A DNA stretch of 64,000 nt from Haematobia irritans (Eukaryota > Arthropoda > Insecta > Diptera > Muscidae). The position numbers and the translations under genes were made by a program. The notes beneath the pieces are model-generated. The model had not been told where the DNA came from. It searched no databases and worked only from the letters and a program-made list of their open reading frames with translations. The stretch spans positions 27,683,211-27,747,210 of the forward strand of contig NC_134398.1 in NCBI RefSeq assembly GCF_050003625.1. The letters are read 5' to 3'. This document shows positions 42,013 through 53,203 of this stretch, in pieces (position 1 is the first letter of the stretch; every line of letters starts with the position of its first letter).

Positions 42013-43478
42013 TTTTATACCCTTCATCACTACTGTGGTACAGGGTATAATAAGTTTGTGCATTTGTATGTAACGCCAAGAAATAGTGGTCATAGACCCA
42101 TCTTTTAGTATACCGATCGGCTTAGAATTAAATTCTGAGTCGATTTAGCGATGTCCGTCTGTCTGCCTGTCTGTCTGTATATGTAATTTTTGTGCACAAA
42201 GTACAGCTCGCAATTTAAGTCCGATCGTCCTCAAATTTGGCATAGGGCCGTTTCTTGGGACAGAGACAAACGCTATTGGTTTTGGAAAAAATCGGTTCAG
42301 ATTTAGATATAGCTGCCATATATATTTTTTTTTCCGTACCGTACACACAAAGAAAATTTCATTAAAAGGCAGCCAACGAAAAATGTTCATTGATATAACG
42401 AAACGTTTTCATTAATACAATGAAAATATTCGTTAATAGTACGAAACGTTACGTTGATTTGCAGAAAATTCGTTGTATTAACGAATTTGTTTCATTGGCT
42501 GATTTTTAACGACATATTTCGTTAATATAACGAAACTTTTTCTATTAGCGTACATCTAAATATTTTATGAATCTCGGTAATCTTGCAAAATATCAGCCAA
42601 ATCGGTTCAGATTTAGATATAGCTCCCATATATATCTTTCGTCCGATTTAGGCTCATATGACCACAGAGGCCAAAGTTTACTACCGATCTTCGTGAAATT
42701 TTGCACAGAAAGTAGAATTGACATTCTTCCAATGCTTGGTAAATTTGATTGAAATCGGCTCAAATTTAGATATAGTTCCCATATATATCTTTCATCCGAT
42801 ATGGCCACAAAAGCCAGAGTTTTGCCGTGATTTGCTTCAAATTTTGCGCAAGGGGTACGTTAAGTGTGTCAAATTTTGTTAAAATTGGTTCAGATTTAGA
42901 TATAGCTCACATATATATCTTTCGCCCGATTTGGACTTATATGGTCTCAAAAGCCAGAGTTTTGCCCTGTCTTACTTCAAATTTTGCACAAGCGGTACTT
43001 TTAACGATACTATTGTATGTGCCAAATATGGTCAAAATCGATTCAGATTTAGATATAGCTCCCATATATATCTGTCGTCCGATTTGCACTCATATGACCA
43101 GGGGGCCAAAGTTATACTCCCATTTACGTGAAATTTCGCATAGATAGCAGAATTATTATTCTAACTATACATGTCAAATTTGGTCAAAATCGGTTCAGAT
43201 TATATATATCTCCCATATATACGTACACCAGAGTTGGCGAAATATGGTAGACTGTTACACATTTTGAGACCCATTTTCAATGGAAGTCTCCTACAATTAA
43301 CTGGGTAGCGTTAGCCGATTTAAATTTTAATTCTAGAGATTTTGTGGAAGTAAAAAAATTGTCTCCTTTATATAGTTTCCAGTAAATGTGAAGTAGTTGA
43401 GATGGTAACACAAATGTTGGCCTACATAGGGGTGAAGGGTATAATATAGTCGGCCCCGCCCGACTTTAGACTTTACTT
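42013..43478 (-). mobile_element. mini-me-like element A9
   Basis: It starts TTTATACCCTTCATCACTAC with GTGGTACAGGGTAT, has a short GTCTGTCTGCCTGTCTGTCT tract (42155-42178) and monomers on the minus strand. It ends GGTGAAGGGTATAATATAGT and CGGCCCCGCCCGACTTTAGA. A 197-bp TA-flanked MITE is inserted at 42354. Confidence 0.88.
42354..42550. mobile_element. short TA-flanked MITE of CGTTAATA repeats
   Basis: TA lies on each side (42352-42353, 42551-42552). The ends are CACACAAAGAAAATTTCATT and, on the other strand, CGCTAATAGAAAAAGTTTCG. The interior repeats ACGAAACGTT, TTCGTTAATA and similar words in both directions. The host monomer rejoins as CCGTA-CATCTAAATATTTTA when it is removed. Confidence 0.65.
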
Positions 43479-44712
43479 ACTTTTTTTTCTATAGAAAATT
43501 TTGTCAAAATTTTATTTCTATAGGAAATTTTGTCAAAATTGTATTTCTATTGAAAATTTCGTATATAGAAAATGTCAAGATGTTCTTTTTATGAAAAATT
43601 TTGTCAAATAAAAATAACATTTTAACAAAATTTTCTATCAATCAAAAAATTCAATTTTTGAATTCGTCTTTTCTATAGAAATAATATTTTGACAAAATTT
43701 CTATAAAAATGTTCACAAAATTTTGGCCATATGATCTTTAGAAATAAATTTTTGTAAAAATTTTATATATAGAAAATGTCAAGACGTTCTTTATATGAAA
43801 ATTTTTGTTAAATAGGAATAACATTTTAATAAAATTTTCTATAGAAATAAATTTATATAGATATCTTGTCAAACATTTATTTTTATAGAAAATTTTGGTA
43901 AAATGTTATTTCTATTTGACAAAATTTTTCATAGAAAGAACATCTTGACATTTTCTATATATGAAATTTTCTATAAAAATAAAATTTTGACAAAATTTTT
44001 TATAAAAATAAAATTTTGACAAAATTTTCTATAGAAATAAAATTTTGACAAAATTTTCTATAGAAATAAAATTTTGACAAAATTTTCCATAGAAATAAAT
44101 TTTTGACAAAATTTCTACAAAAATGTTCACCACATTTTGTCCATATGTTCTTTAGAAATAAATTTTGTAAAAATTTTATTTCTACAGAAAATTTTGTCAA
44201 AATTTTATTTCTATAGAACATTTTGTCAGAATTTTATTTCTATAGAAAATTTTGTCAAAATTTTATTTTTATAAACAATTTTGTCAAAATTTTATTTTTA
44301 TAGAAAATTTCATATATAGAAAATGTCAAGATGTTCTTTCTATGAAAAATTTTGTCAAATAGAAATAACATTTTAACAAAATTTTTTTATAGAAATAAAT
44401 GTTTGACAAAATTTCTCTAAAAATCTTCACAAAATTTTGGCCATATGTTCTGTAGAAATAAATTTTGTAAAAATTTTATTTCTACAGAAAATTTTCACAA
44501 TTTGTTTTTCTATAGAAAATTTTATGAAAATTTTATTTTTATGGCAAATTTTGTCAAAATTGTATTTCTCTTGGAAATGTTCTATATAGAAATTGTTAAG
44601 ATGTTATTTATATGAAAATTTTTGTCGAATAGAAATAACATTTTAACAAAATTTTCTATAGAAATAAATTTTTGACAAAATTTCTATAAAAATGTTCACA
44701 AAATTTTGGCCA
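43479..44712. repeat. 29-bp repeat array, mixed orientation, with higher-order units
   Basis: Blocks of TTTCTATAGAAAATTTTGTC alternate with its reverse complement. The long variant unit (AAAATGTCAAGATGTTCTTT) occurs at about 43571, 43774 (as AAGACGTTCT) and 44322. Its reverse complement GAACATCTTGACATTTTC sits at about 43943, so at least one inversion has occurred inside the array. Confidence 0.92.
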
Positions 44713-44714
44713 TA

Positions 44715-45125
44715 CATCGAAAAAAAGTGAACTGTTTTATAGGAAGAGGTAGTTCACCTCGCACGAAAATTGAACAAATTTTTACTCTACATTTTGAGAT
44801 TTCCACAAAGCGTTGTTAAAACCAGGAAAATTTAATGCCCTCTTGCACCAAATCGTTGCCATTTTAACCATACAGTAGTTAATTCTTACTATTTTTGGGA
44901 ATCGTAGGAAAATCTTCTTTTGTTTTCATTCATATTGAACTTATTGAACTTTATACTCACGTTTAGTTCATAAAATTTTTGAGACATACTTAAAAAAAGT
45001 AAAATTTCATTAAGGTGTGGAATATTTCGAAAAAAATATTTTAAAACTTAACTACTAGCAAATAATTTTTTTAAATAAAAATAAGTTAAATTTAGCGTTA
45101 GTTTAACTACGAAATTTTTTCTGTG
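44715..45125. mobile_element. TA-flanked MITE related to that at 31163
   Basis: CATCGAAAAAAAGTGAACTG at one end and CACAGAAAAAATTTCG (other strand) at the other, with TA outside both. The host array rejoins as GGCCATATGTTCTT. 411 bp, non-coding. Confidence 0.65.
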
Positions 45126-45127
45126 TA

Positions 45128-45434
45128 TGTTCTTGAGAAATAAATTTTGTAAAAATTTTATTTCTACAGAAAATTTTGAAATTTTTTTTCTATAGAAAAT
45201 TTTTGTCAAAATTTTATTTCTATAGGAAATTTTGTCAAAATTGTATTTGTATTGAAAATTTTATAAATAAAAAATGTCAAGATGTTTCTTCTATGTCAAA
45301 TAAAAATAACATTTTAATCAAATTTTCTATAGAAATAAATTTTTGACAAAAATGTCTATAAAAATAAAATTTGGAGAAAATTTTCTATAGAAATAAAATT
45401 TGACAAAATTTTTTATAGAAACAAAATTTTCTAT
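45128..45434. repeat. 29-bp repeat array segment
   Basis: Both orientations are present. It includes another copy of the long variant (AAAATGTCAAGATGTTTC at about 45272). Confidence 0.88.
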
Positions 45435-45850
45435 AGGTTAGGTTAGGTATAGTGGCAGCCCGATATATTATGCTCAGTTAGACTATTCAGTCCATTGTGA
45501 TAACACAGTAGAGAACGTCTCTCCTATCACTGAGTGCTGCCCGATTCCATGTTAAGCTCAATGACAAGGGACCTCCTTTTTATAGCCGAGTGCGAACGGC
45601 GTTCCACATTGCAGTGAAACCACTTAGAGGAGCTTTGAAATACTCAGAAATGTCACCAGCATTACTGAGCTGGGATAATCCACCGCTGAAAAACTTTTTG
45701 GTGTTTGGTCGAAGCTGGGTTTGAACGACCCTTATCACAATGGACTGAATAGTCTAAGTGAGCCTGAAATTTAATCGGGCTGCCACTTTAACCTAACACT
45801 ACCCTGTGTGTGCAAGGCGGGCATGCTAACCATTGCACCACGGTGGCTCG
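45435..45850 (-). mobile_element. SINE copy with a second 3' tail inserted in its head
   Basis: The minus-strand SINE begins with the tail complement TAGGTTAGGTATAGTGGCAG and ends with GCAACCATTG-type head sequence complement (CCATTGCACCACGGTGGCTC). Inside the tRNA-like head, at about 45728-45792, lies a plus-strand tail piece ATCACAATGGACTGAATAGT to CTGCCACTTTAACCTAAC. It is a nested, oppositely oriented SINE/LINE 3' end. Confidence 0.8.
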
Positions 45851-46255
45851 CAATTTTTCTCTAGAAATATAATTTTGGCAAAATTTTCTATAGATATAAA
45901 ATTTGAGCAAAGTTTTCTAAAGAAATAAAATTTTGACAAAATTTTCTAAAGAAATAAAATTTTGATAAAATTTTTCATAGAAATAAATTTAAAAAAAAAA
46001 TTCTATAGAAATAAAAGTTTGACAACATTTTCTATAGCAATAAAATTTTGACAATTTTTTCTATAGAAAGAAAGCTTTGACAACATCTTCCACAGAAAGA
46101 AAGAAAATTGTTGAAAAAAAAAATCTATAGAATGACAATTTTGCCAAAATTTTTTATAGAAGTACAATTTTGACAAAATTTTCTGTAGAAATAAAATTTG
46201 GACAAAATTTTTTATAGAAATAAAATTTGGACAACATTTTTTTATAAATTCAAAA
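45851..46255 (+). repeat. 29-bp repeat array segment
   Basis: Plus-orientation copies, several with insertions (CAACATCTTCCACAGAAAGA). The 92-codon minus frame at 46003-46281 is a shadow. Confidence 0.88.
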
Positions 46256-47136
46256 TAAAATATTACTTTAGAATAAAACAATATGTTTTTATGCTAACCA
46301 CAAAAATTTCATCAACAACTTCAAAATAAAATTTTTTAATTTGGAAGATTTTTGGTAAAATTTTCTTCATATTTTTGTAGATTATTTTTGGCACGAGTGG
46401 CAAGCGTGGTCATACTACGATCATATAACAAACATTTGAATTGACGTTGCGACGCCTCGTGTTCAATAGCGTCTGTGGTTGAGTGTGCTAAGGCGTTCTA
46501 TTATGGTGCCAACAGATCCTGATTTAACCTCCGGTGGGAGTTTGTTTGAAGGAAAAAGTGGAAAATTGTTGAAATATCTTTACAAAATTATGAATACAAT
46601 TTAAATTAAATTTATTCCTTTTACATGAATATTAATTATATTTTATGCGAATTTAGTAAATTTGTATATTTCATATACGTACATTTTTGCTCATGTTTAG
46701 TGCCCATTATTAAAGTAAACAAAACATCAGTAAGATAAGGAAAATTGTCTCACATTTGCCAAAACGTAATTAAAATCAATTAATTTTCATGAAATAAACT
46801 AAAGATAAATTGGCCAAATTTTTCATTGACATTTGTCTCAGGATAAATTTGGTGAAATTTTATATATTATAAAATTCATTGGAGAGACACTACTTCTAGA
46901 TTAAAAATTGGAGCTCCAAATTAGTTTTTTGGAAACTCTTATTTTCTAAGGAATTCTTAGAGAAAAGTTTAAACTTTGAAATGCTTAAAAATGATGTCGG
47001 TGTTTTCTACCAACGAAAATGTTTTATTTTTTATTTGTTTGTTCTTTAAGTGCCTGAAATCGAACCGCTGAGTTTTCTTCAAATTTATATAACATTTTAG
47101 CGTTTGTGAAATGTGGCAATCAAAATTTTTCTCTTA
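46256..47136. other. mostly unique sequence with a tRNA-like fragment
   Basis: At about 46470-46532 GTCTGTGGTTGAGTGTGCTA with AGGCGTTCTATTATGGTG recalls the D-arm and anticodon arm of a tRNA-derived SINE head; no B box is convincing. The rest is A/T-rich with no gene seen. Confidence 0.35.
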
Positions 47137-47289
47137 ATCCGTACTAGTGTTGCCAGTATTGAGGATATTTTTTCGTGAATGGGAACGAAATTTCTGAGTT
47201 GGAGATTTGAGGATTTGGTAGGGAATTTCCATAAATTTTGGGGTTTTTGTGGGAATTTTTTTTTCGAGAAATCGGTTTAATCCTTTTTA

Positions 47290-47547
47290 ACATGATTTTA
47301 TTTCTATAGAAAATTTTGTCAAAATTCTATTTCTATAGACATTTTGCCAATATTTTTTTCTATAGAAAAGTGTGTCAATATTTTATTTCTATAGAAAATT
47401 TTGTCGAAATTTTATTTCTACAGAAAATTTTGTCAAAATTTTATTTCTACAGAAAATTTTGTCAAAATTACATTTCTATAGAAAATTTTGTCAAAATTTA
47501 ATTTTTATAGTAAAATTTGTCAAAATTACATTTCTATAGAAAATTTT
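47290..47547 (-). repeat. 29-bp repeat array inside the hAT-type element
   Basis: Nine to ten copies in TTTCTATAGAAAATTTTGTC orientation. A few more copies lie at 48064-48140 after the SINE dimer, so the SINE split an array. Confidence 0.9.
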
Positions 47548-48068
47548 GGAGCCACCGTGTTGCAATGGTTAGCATGCTCGCCTTGAATAGACAGGGTCGT
47601 GGGTTCAAAGCCAGTTTTGGTTTTTGCTGGTGACATTTCTGAGTGTTTCAAAGCCTCTCTAAGTGGTTTCACTGCAATGTGGAACGCAGTTCGGATTCGG
47701 CTATAAAATTGAGGTCCCTTGTCATTGAGCTTAACATAGAATCGGTCCACCGTGGTGCAATGGTTAGCATGCCCGCATGAACAGGGCCGTGGGTTCAAAC
47801 CCAGTTTCCGTGGATTATCCCATCTTAGTAATGCTGGTGACATTTCTGAGTGTTTCAAAGCCTCTCTAAGTGGTTTCACTGCAATGTGAAACGCAGTTCG
47901 GATTCGGCTATAAAATTGAGGTCCCTTGTCATTGAGCTTAACATAGAATCGGGCCGCACTCAGTGATTAGAGAGAAGTTCACCACTGTAGTATCACAATG
48001 GACTGAATAGTCTAAGTGAGCCTGAAATACCGGACTGCCACAATAACCTAATAGAGAACCTAACCTAT
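47548..48068 (+). mobile_element. SINE tandem dimer
   Basis: A first SINE unit (GGAGCCACCGTGTTGCAATG) lacks its 3' tail and runs at AACATAGAATCGG into a second head (CCACCGTGGTGCAATGGTTA). The second unit has the complete tail ATCACAATGGACTGAATAGT, AGTGAGCCTGAAATACCGGA and TAACCTA. B-box-like GGTTCAAA is mutated in both units. Confidence 0.85.
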
Positions 48069-48360
48069 AGAAAATTTTGTGAAAATTTTATTTCTTTAGA
48101 AAATTTTGTGAAAATTTTATTTCTATATAGAACATTTTGTGTTATTGAGGTTTGCTGGATTTGACAAAATTTTAATTTTTAAATTATTACTGATTTCTAC
48201 AGCAGAGCCTTGTGCCTTATTTAGTTATTTTTTTTTAATTGTCAAAAATGTATTGGGGATTTTTGTGATGAATTTAAGTTTAAATTGGTGATTTTTGGGG
48301 ATGAAAACATTATAATTTGGGGACAAGAGCCAGAAAAATACTGGCAACACTGATCCATAC

Positions 48361-49560
48361 CGTGGCATTTGTAAGGGATCCTAAAACAAATGCAACTCTA
48401 AATTCATTTACAATCGTACAAATATACTCTTGCAATAAAAAGGTGTTCATTTTTTGGTAGAAAAACGAATTTCGAAATCAAAAAAACATTTTTATGGTTT
48501 TATCCTCTATTGTTAATTGCCATAGTCCATGGAATTTATGAGGGTTTTACCTTGACAAGGACTTATTTTGTGACCTGGTTTCTGGTTTGTTTCATTGCCT
48601 TTTAGGAGCCCACATTGCTCATTTTCTTTGTCCCATAGAGAATTTTATGACATAATTGTTTTTCCGTGCTTTGTTGTTGTTTTTGTTATTGGTATAGTAG
48701 AAAAAGCAACAAAAACAAGAATATTGGTGAAAAAGGATCACTATTGTTCTTTACCTTTATTATGGTTTATCTTCGAAAGAAGATTACAGGCGGTATGATT
48801 TGTTTTCTCTTTTTTTGTTCCTTTGCACGCTTATATCGAAAGGGATTTTTATGGCTATAAACTACAATTATGTGGACGGACGTCACATGGAGAGGGATTT
48901 AGTTTAAGTGGTGATAGTGCTACATGTCCACTCATTTTTAATCTTAATCTTTTCGGACATTTCTATGGACCTAATCAAAGGAAAGGCGCTCCGAGGAGCG
49001 GTTTGTTTTGTAGTGCAGCAAATGTGCGAAGACATATGGAAATTTAAACAAAAAAAAGAAACGGACAGAGATTAAACGGTTTGTGTGTTTTTTGGGTGTA
49101 TTAATTAGAAGAAACCTTTTTTTGTTTTTAATTTTATGTAAAAGATGCAAATATATGTAAATTGAAATGTGCAGGACAGGGTGTTTTTTATTTTCTAATA
49201 TTTTTTGATGTTCCATGGAATTCAAAATTTCCCGCAAAAATCCAAAGAATTTGGTATTTGATTTTTTTCGGGATTTATGAGTTTAGGTTTTTGAAAACTA
49301 TCAATTGAAATCGTTAAAAAATGATTTCTATGGGACAAAAGGAAATTTAATGTCTATATTTTCAGTTTTCGTATAACAGTTGTGCCAGATGTTTGATTTG
49401 ATGGCTAAGAATAGAGCATTGATAATTGTATTTTGTGGAAAAATGTATGTAATTTTTATTGTTTGATATTTTCTTGACACATGAAATGAAAGAAACTGTG
49501 GTTGTTATGAAACCCTCTTCAAGGCCTTAGGTGGTCCCACCAAAAGGCCACCGGTCAATA
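48361..49560. other. unique island, 1.2 kb, no gene found
   Basis: Repeat-free. Frames at 48595-49047 and 48971-49237 overlap each other on different frames and strands and have no known domain. I see no family core promoter (TATA + TCATTC). It is possibly regulatory or decayed coding sequence. Confidence 0.35.
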
Positions 49561-49782
49561 GCTACACGCAAAAAATAATTCTTTCCTCTCAAAATAAATT
49601 TTTGAATAGCGACCTCGTTTACCAGTAAAGATTTTTTTTATAAAGTTAACTTTTTTACAGGACGTGAAAACATTTAATAACAGTAATAATATGGCCAGTG
49701 ATTTTGGAATAAAAAGTATGTTTTTAATTACAAAACTTAAAAAGAAAATAAATGCAAAGCATTGTAACAAAAAAAAAAAAAA
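49561..49782. mobile_element. MITE fragment with ACACGCAAAAAATAATTC end
   Basis: TAGCTACACGCAAAAAATAA and TTCTTTCCTC match the right end of the TA-flanked element at 29573-30460. It ends in an A15 tract where mini-me B6 begins. Confidence 0.45.
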
Positions 49783-50935
49783 AACAAGTATATACGGCCA
49801 GGCCGAATCTTATGTATCCTCCACCATGGATTGCATGTACTAAAGACTGTCATCCACAATAGAACTACTTGGGTTGCGGTAACACTTGCCGATGGCAAGG
49901 TATCTTAAAACTTCTTAACACCGTCTTCTCAATTGTAAGTTAGTCCATACGGGGTATATATTAAACAAAAAAGGCCGATTAAATACGTAAATAATTCAGT
50001 ATGACAAAAGTTTCTATAAAAATAAAATTTCGACAAAATTTTCTATAGAAATAAAATTTTGAAAAAATTTTGTATAGTAATAAAATTTTGACAAAATTTT
50101 CTATAGTAATAGTTTTGACAAAATTTTTTATAGTAACAAACTTTTGACAAAAATTTTCTATAGTAATAAAATTTTGAAAAAATTTTCTATAGTAATGAAA
50201 TTTTGGTAAATTATTTTTGGGGATCGGCTATATATATAACTATAGACCGATATGGACCAATTTTGGCATGGTTGTTAGCGGCCATATACTAGCGCAATGT
50301 ACCAAATTTTACCACGTACCAAATTTCAACCGGGTCGGATGAATTTTGCCCCTTCAATAGCTCCGGAGGTCAAATATGGGGATCGGTTTATATGAGGGCA
50401 ATATATAATTACGAGCCGATGTGAACAAAAGTTTGCATGGTTGTTAGAGACCATATACTAACACCATGTACCAAATTTCAGCCGGATCGGATGAAATTTG
50501 CTTCTCTTAGAGGCTCCGCAAGCAAAATCTGGGGATCGGGGGATATATATGATTATACTCCGATGTGGTCCAAAGTTTGCATGGTTGTTAAAGACCATAT
50601 ACTAACACCACGTACCAAATTTCAACCGGATCATATGAATTTTGCTCTTCCAAGGGGCTCCGGAGGTCAAATCTGGGGATCGGCTTATATGGGGGCTATA
50701 TATAATTATGGACCGATATGGACCAATTTTGGCATGGTTGTTAGAGACAATATACTAACACCGCGTACCAAATTTCAATCAGATCGGATAACTTTTGCTC
50801 ATCTATGAGGCTCCGGAATTCAAATTAGGGGATCGGTTTATATGGGGGCTATATGTACCGATATATAGCCCCCATATATATATATATATATTGGTCCGAT
50901 GTGGACCAATTTTTGCATGATCATTAGAGAACATA

Positions 50936-52234
50936 AAGGGTGATACGGTCAAAATTTGGTCAAGGGAAAAGGCGTGTAAATCGGTGAAATCGTTTATTTA
51001 AAAAATCAAGTTAAATTTCTTTTTCAAGTTCAATTAGTATAAAATTCAGGAAAAATATTCAGTTAGGCTTTCGCTTTTCCAAATCCGAATTGCCGGGCCT
51101 CACGCTTGACATCTGCCATCAGATTTTGTACAGCCATCTTGTCCACCTTCATCGCCGCAGAAAGCCAGTTTGCCTTGAACTGCTGCTCGTCCTAAGCAGT
51201 TTTTTGGTCTTCTTTAGGTTCTGCTTGACAATAGCCCAGTATTTCTCAATTGGGCGGAGCTCTGGCGTGTTGGGAGGGTTCTTGTCCTTGGGAACCACCT
51301 GTACGTTGTTGGCGGCGTACCACTCCATGGCCTTTTTACCGTAATGGCAAGATGCCAAATCCGGCCAAAACAGTACGGAACAACCGTGTTTCTTCAGGAA
51401 AGGCAGCAGACGTTTATTCAAACACTCTTTCACGTAAATTTCTTGGTTGACAGTCCCGGAAGCTATGAAAATGCTGCTTTTCAAGCAACAGGTACAGATG
51501 GCTTGCCAAAATAGATATTTCTTTGCGAACTTTGAAGGTTTTATGTGCTTGAAAATATCTGCTACCTTTACCCTTCCTTTTGCCGTATAAAACTCCTGTC
51601 CCGGAAGCTACTTGTAGTCGGCTTTGACGTAGGTTTCGTCGTCCATTACCACGCTGTCAAACTTCGTCAGCATCGTCGTGTACAGCCTCCGGGATCACGC
51701 TTTGGCCGTCGTATTTTGTTTATCATCGCGATTTGGAGTCACTACCTTCTTGTAAGTCGATAGTCCGGCTCGTTTTTTGGCTCGATGCACGGTTGTAGAC
51801 GATACACCCAGCTTATTTGCGGCATCTCGGAGAGAGAGGTTAGGGTTTCGCTTGAAACTACCGGCAACTCTCTTTGTCGTCTCAGCGGCTTCCGGTTTTC
51901 GATTTCCCCCCCATCCAGACTTCCTGGCTGTCGACAAACGTTCCCCAAACACTTTAATTACATTTGTAGCGGTTGATTTGGCAACTTTTAGCGATTTTGC
52001 CAGCTTTGCGTGCGAGTAGCTCGGATTTTCGCGATGCGCGAGCAAAATTTTGATACGCTGCTCTTCGTGCTTGGACGGCATTTTGACAACTGAAGAGTGA
52101 ATTCCAAAATCAAAATAAGAGCAACATTCTACACACACACACCTTCAAAATGAGGGGTGTTCAGGTTTTTTAAATGCAAAATTGAAAGTAATACGTCAAG
52201 TTTATATTGACCAAATTTTGACCGTATCACCCTT
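50936..52234 (-). mobile_element. DD37E mariner-type transposon, full length
   Basis: 1299 bp with terminal inverted repeats of about 28 bp (AAGGGTGATACGGTCAAAAT and on, ending TTTGGTCAA), flanked by TA (50934-50935, 52235-52236). It encodes a frame-broken transposase. It sits in a mini-me monomer whose sequence rejoins as GAGAACATA-TACCAACACC when it is removed. Confidence 0.95.
51063..52081 (-). pseudogene. DD37E mariner transposase, frameshifted
   Basis: It starts M-P-S-K-H-E-E-Q-R (ATG 52079-52081). The N-terminal helix-turn-helix part has SHAKLAKSLKVAKSTATNVI (near 23-42) and a second LRDAANKLGVSSTTVHRAKK. The catalytic part begins with D-D-E-T-Y-V-K and continues K-Y-L-F-W-Q-A. F-W-P-D-L-A-S-C-H-Y and P-E-L-R-P-I-E-K-Y-W hold the second D and the E, and I count 37 residues between them, the DD37E signature known from dipteran mariners. 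At least three frame breaks (near 51.7 kb, near 51.48 kb and near 51.19 kb) separate the parts, so it is inactive. Confidence 0.9.
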
Positions 52235-53203
52235 TATACCAACACCATGTACCAAATTTCTGCCGGATCGGAAGAAATTTGCTTCTCTTAGAGGCTCCGC
52301 AAGCCAAATCGGGGGATAGGTTTATATGGGGGATATATATAATTATGGACCGATGTGGACCAATTTTTGCATAGTTGTTAGAGACCATACTTCAAATGAT
52401 TCGTGTCAAAATTTGACGTCTGTAAGTCAATTAGTTTGTGAGATAGAGCGTCTTTTGTGAAGCAACTTTTGTTATTGTGAAAAAAATGGAATTTCGTGTT
52501 TTGATAAAATACTGTTTGCTGAAGGGGAAAAATACGGTGGAAGCAAAAACTTGGCTTGATAATGAGTTTCCGGACTCTGCCCCAGGGAAATCAACAATAA
52601 TTGATTGGTATGCAAAATTCAAGAGTGGTGAAATAAGCTCGGAGGACGGTGAACGCAGTGGACGCCCGAAAGAGGTGGTTACCGACGAAAACATCAAAAA
52701 AATCCACAAAATGATTTTGAATGACCGTAAAATGAAGTTGATCGAGATAGCAGAGGCCTTAAAGATATCAAGGGAACGTGTTGGTCATATCATTCATCAA
52801 TATTTGGATATGCGGAAGCTCTGTGCAAAATGGGTGCCGCCCGAGCTCACATTTGACCAAAAACAACAACAATGTTGATGATTCTGAGCGGTGTTTACAG
52901 CTGTTAACTCGTAATACACCCGAGTTTTTCCATCGATATGTGACAATGGATGAAACATGGCTCCATCACTATACTCCTGAGTCCAATCGACAGTCGGCTG
53001 AGTGGTCAGTGAACGGTCTCAGAAGCGTGGAAAGACTCAAAAGTCCGCTGGCAAAGTAATGGCCTCTGTTTTTTGGGATGCGCATGGAATAATTTTTATC
53101 GATTATCTTGAGAAGGGGAAAACCATCAATAGTGACTATTATATGGCGTTATTGGAGCGTTTGAAGGTCGAAATCGCGGCAAAACGGCCCCATATGAAGA
53201 AGA

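Larger units (their letters stand above)
47145..48352. mobile_element. hAT-type element with AGTGTTGCCAGTATT ends, host to later insertions
   Basis: The left end is TAGTGTTGCCAGTATT and the right end on the other strand is CAGTGTTGCCAGTATT (15 of 16 match). It is flanked by an 8-bp target duplication with one difference, ATCCGTAC (47137-47144) and ATCCATAC (48353-48360). No transposase remains. Its interior holds a block of 29-bp repeats (47290-47545) and a SINE dimer (47548-48068), which are later insertions. Confidence 0.8.
49784..52390 (-). mobile_element. mini-me-like element B6, split by a DD37E mariner and truncated
   Basis: It starts AACAAGTATATACGGCCAGG with TCCTCCACCATGGATTGCAT, has six or so 29-bp units (49998-50215) and then 153-bp monomers. 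A mariner is inserted at 50936-52234. The monomers resume (52237-52390) until the Himar-like mariner relic begins. The (GTCY)n end is absent. Confidence 0.87.

Noticed and set aside
48595..49047. Overlapping short frames in the 48.4-49.6 kb island
   Set aside because: Several frames and strands are equally open, with no domain or promoter support.
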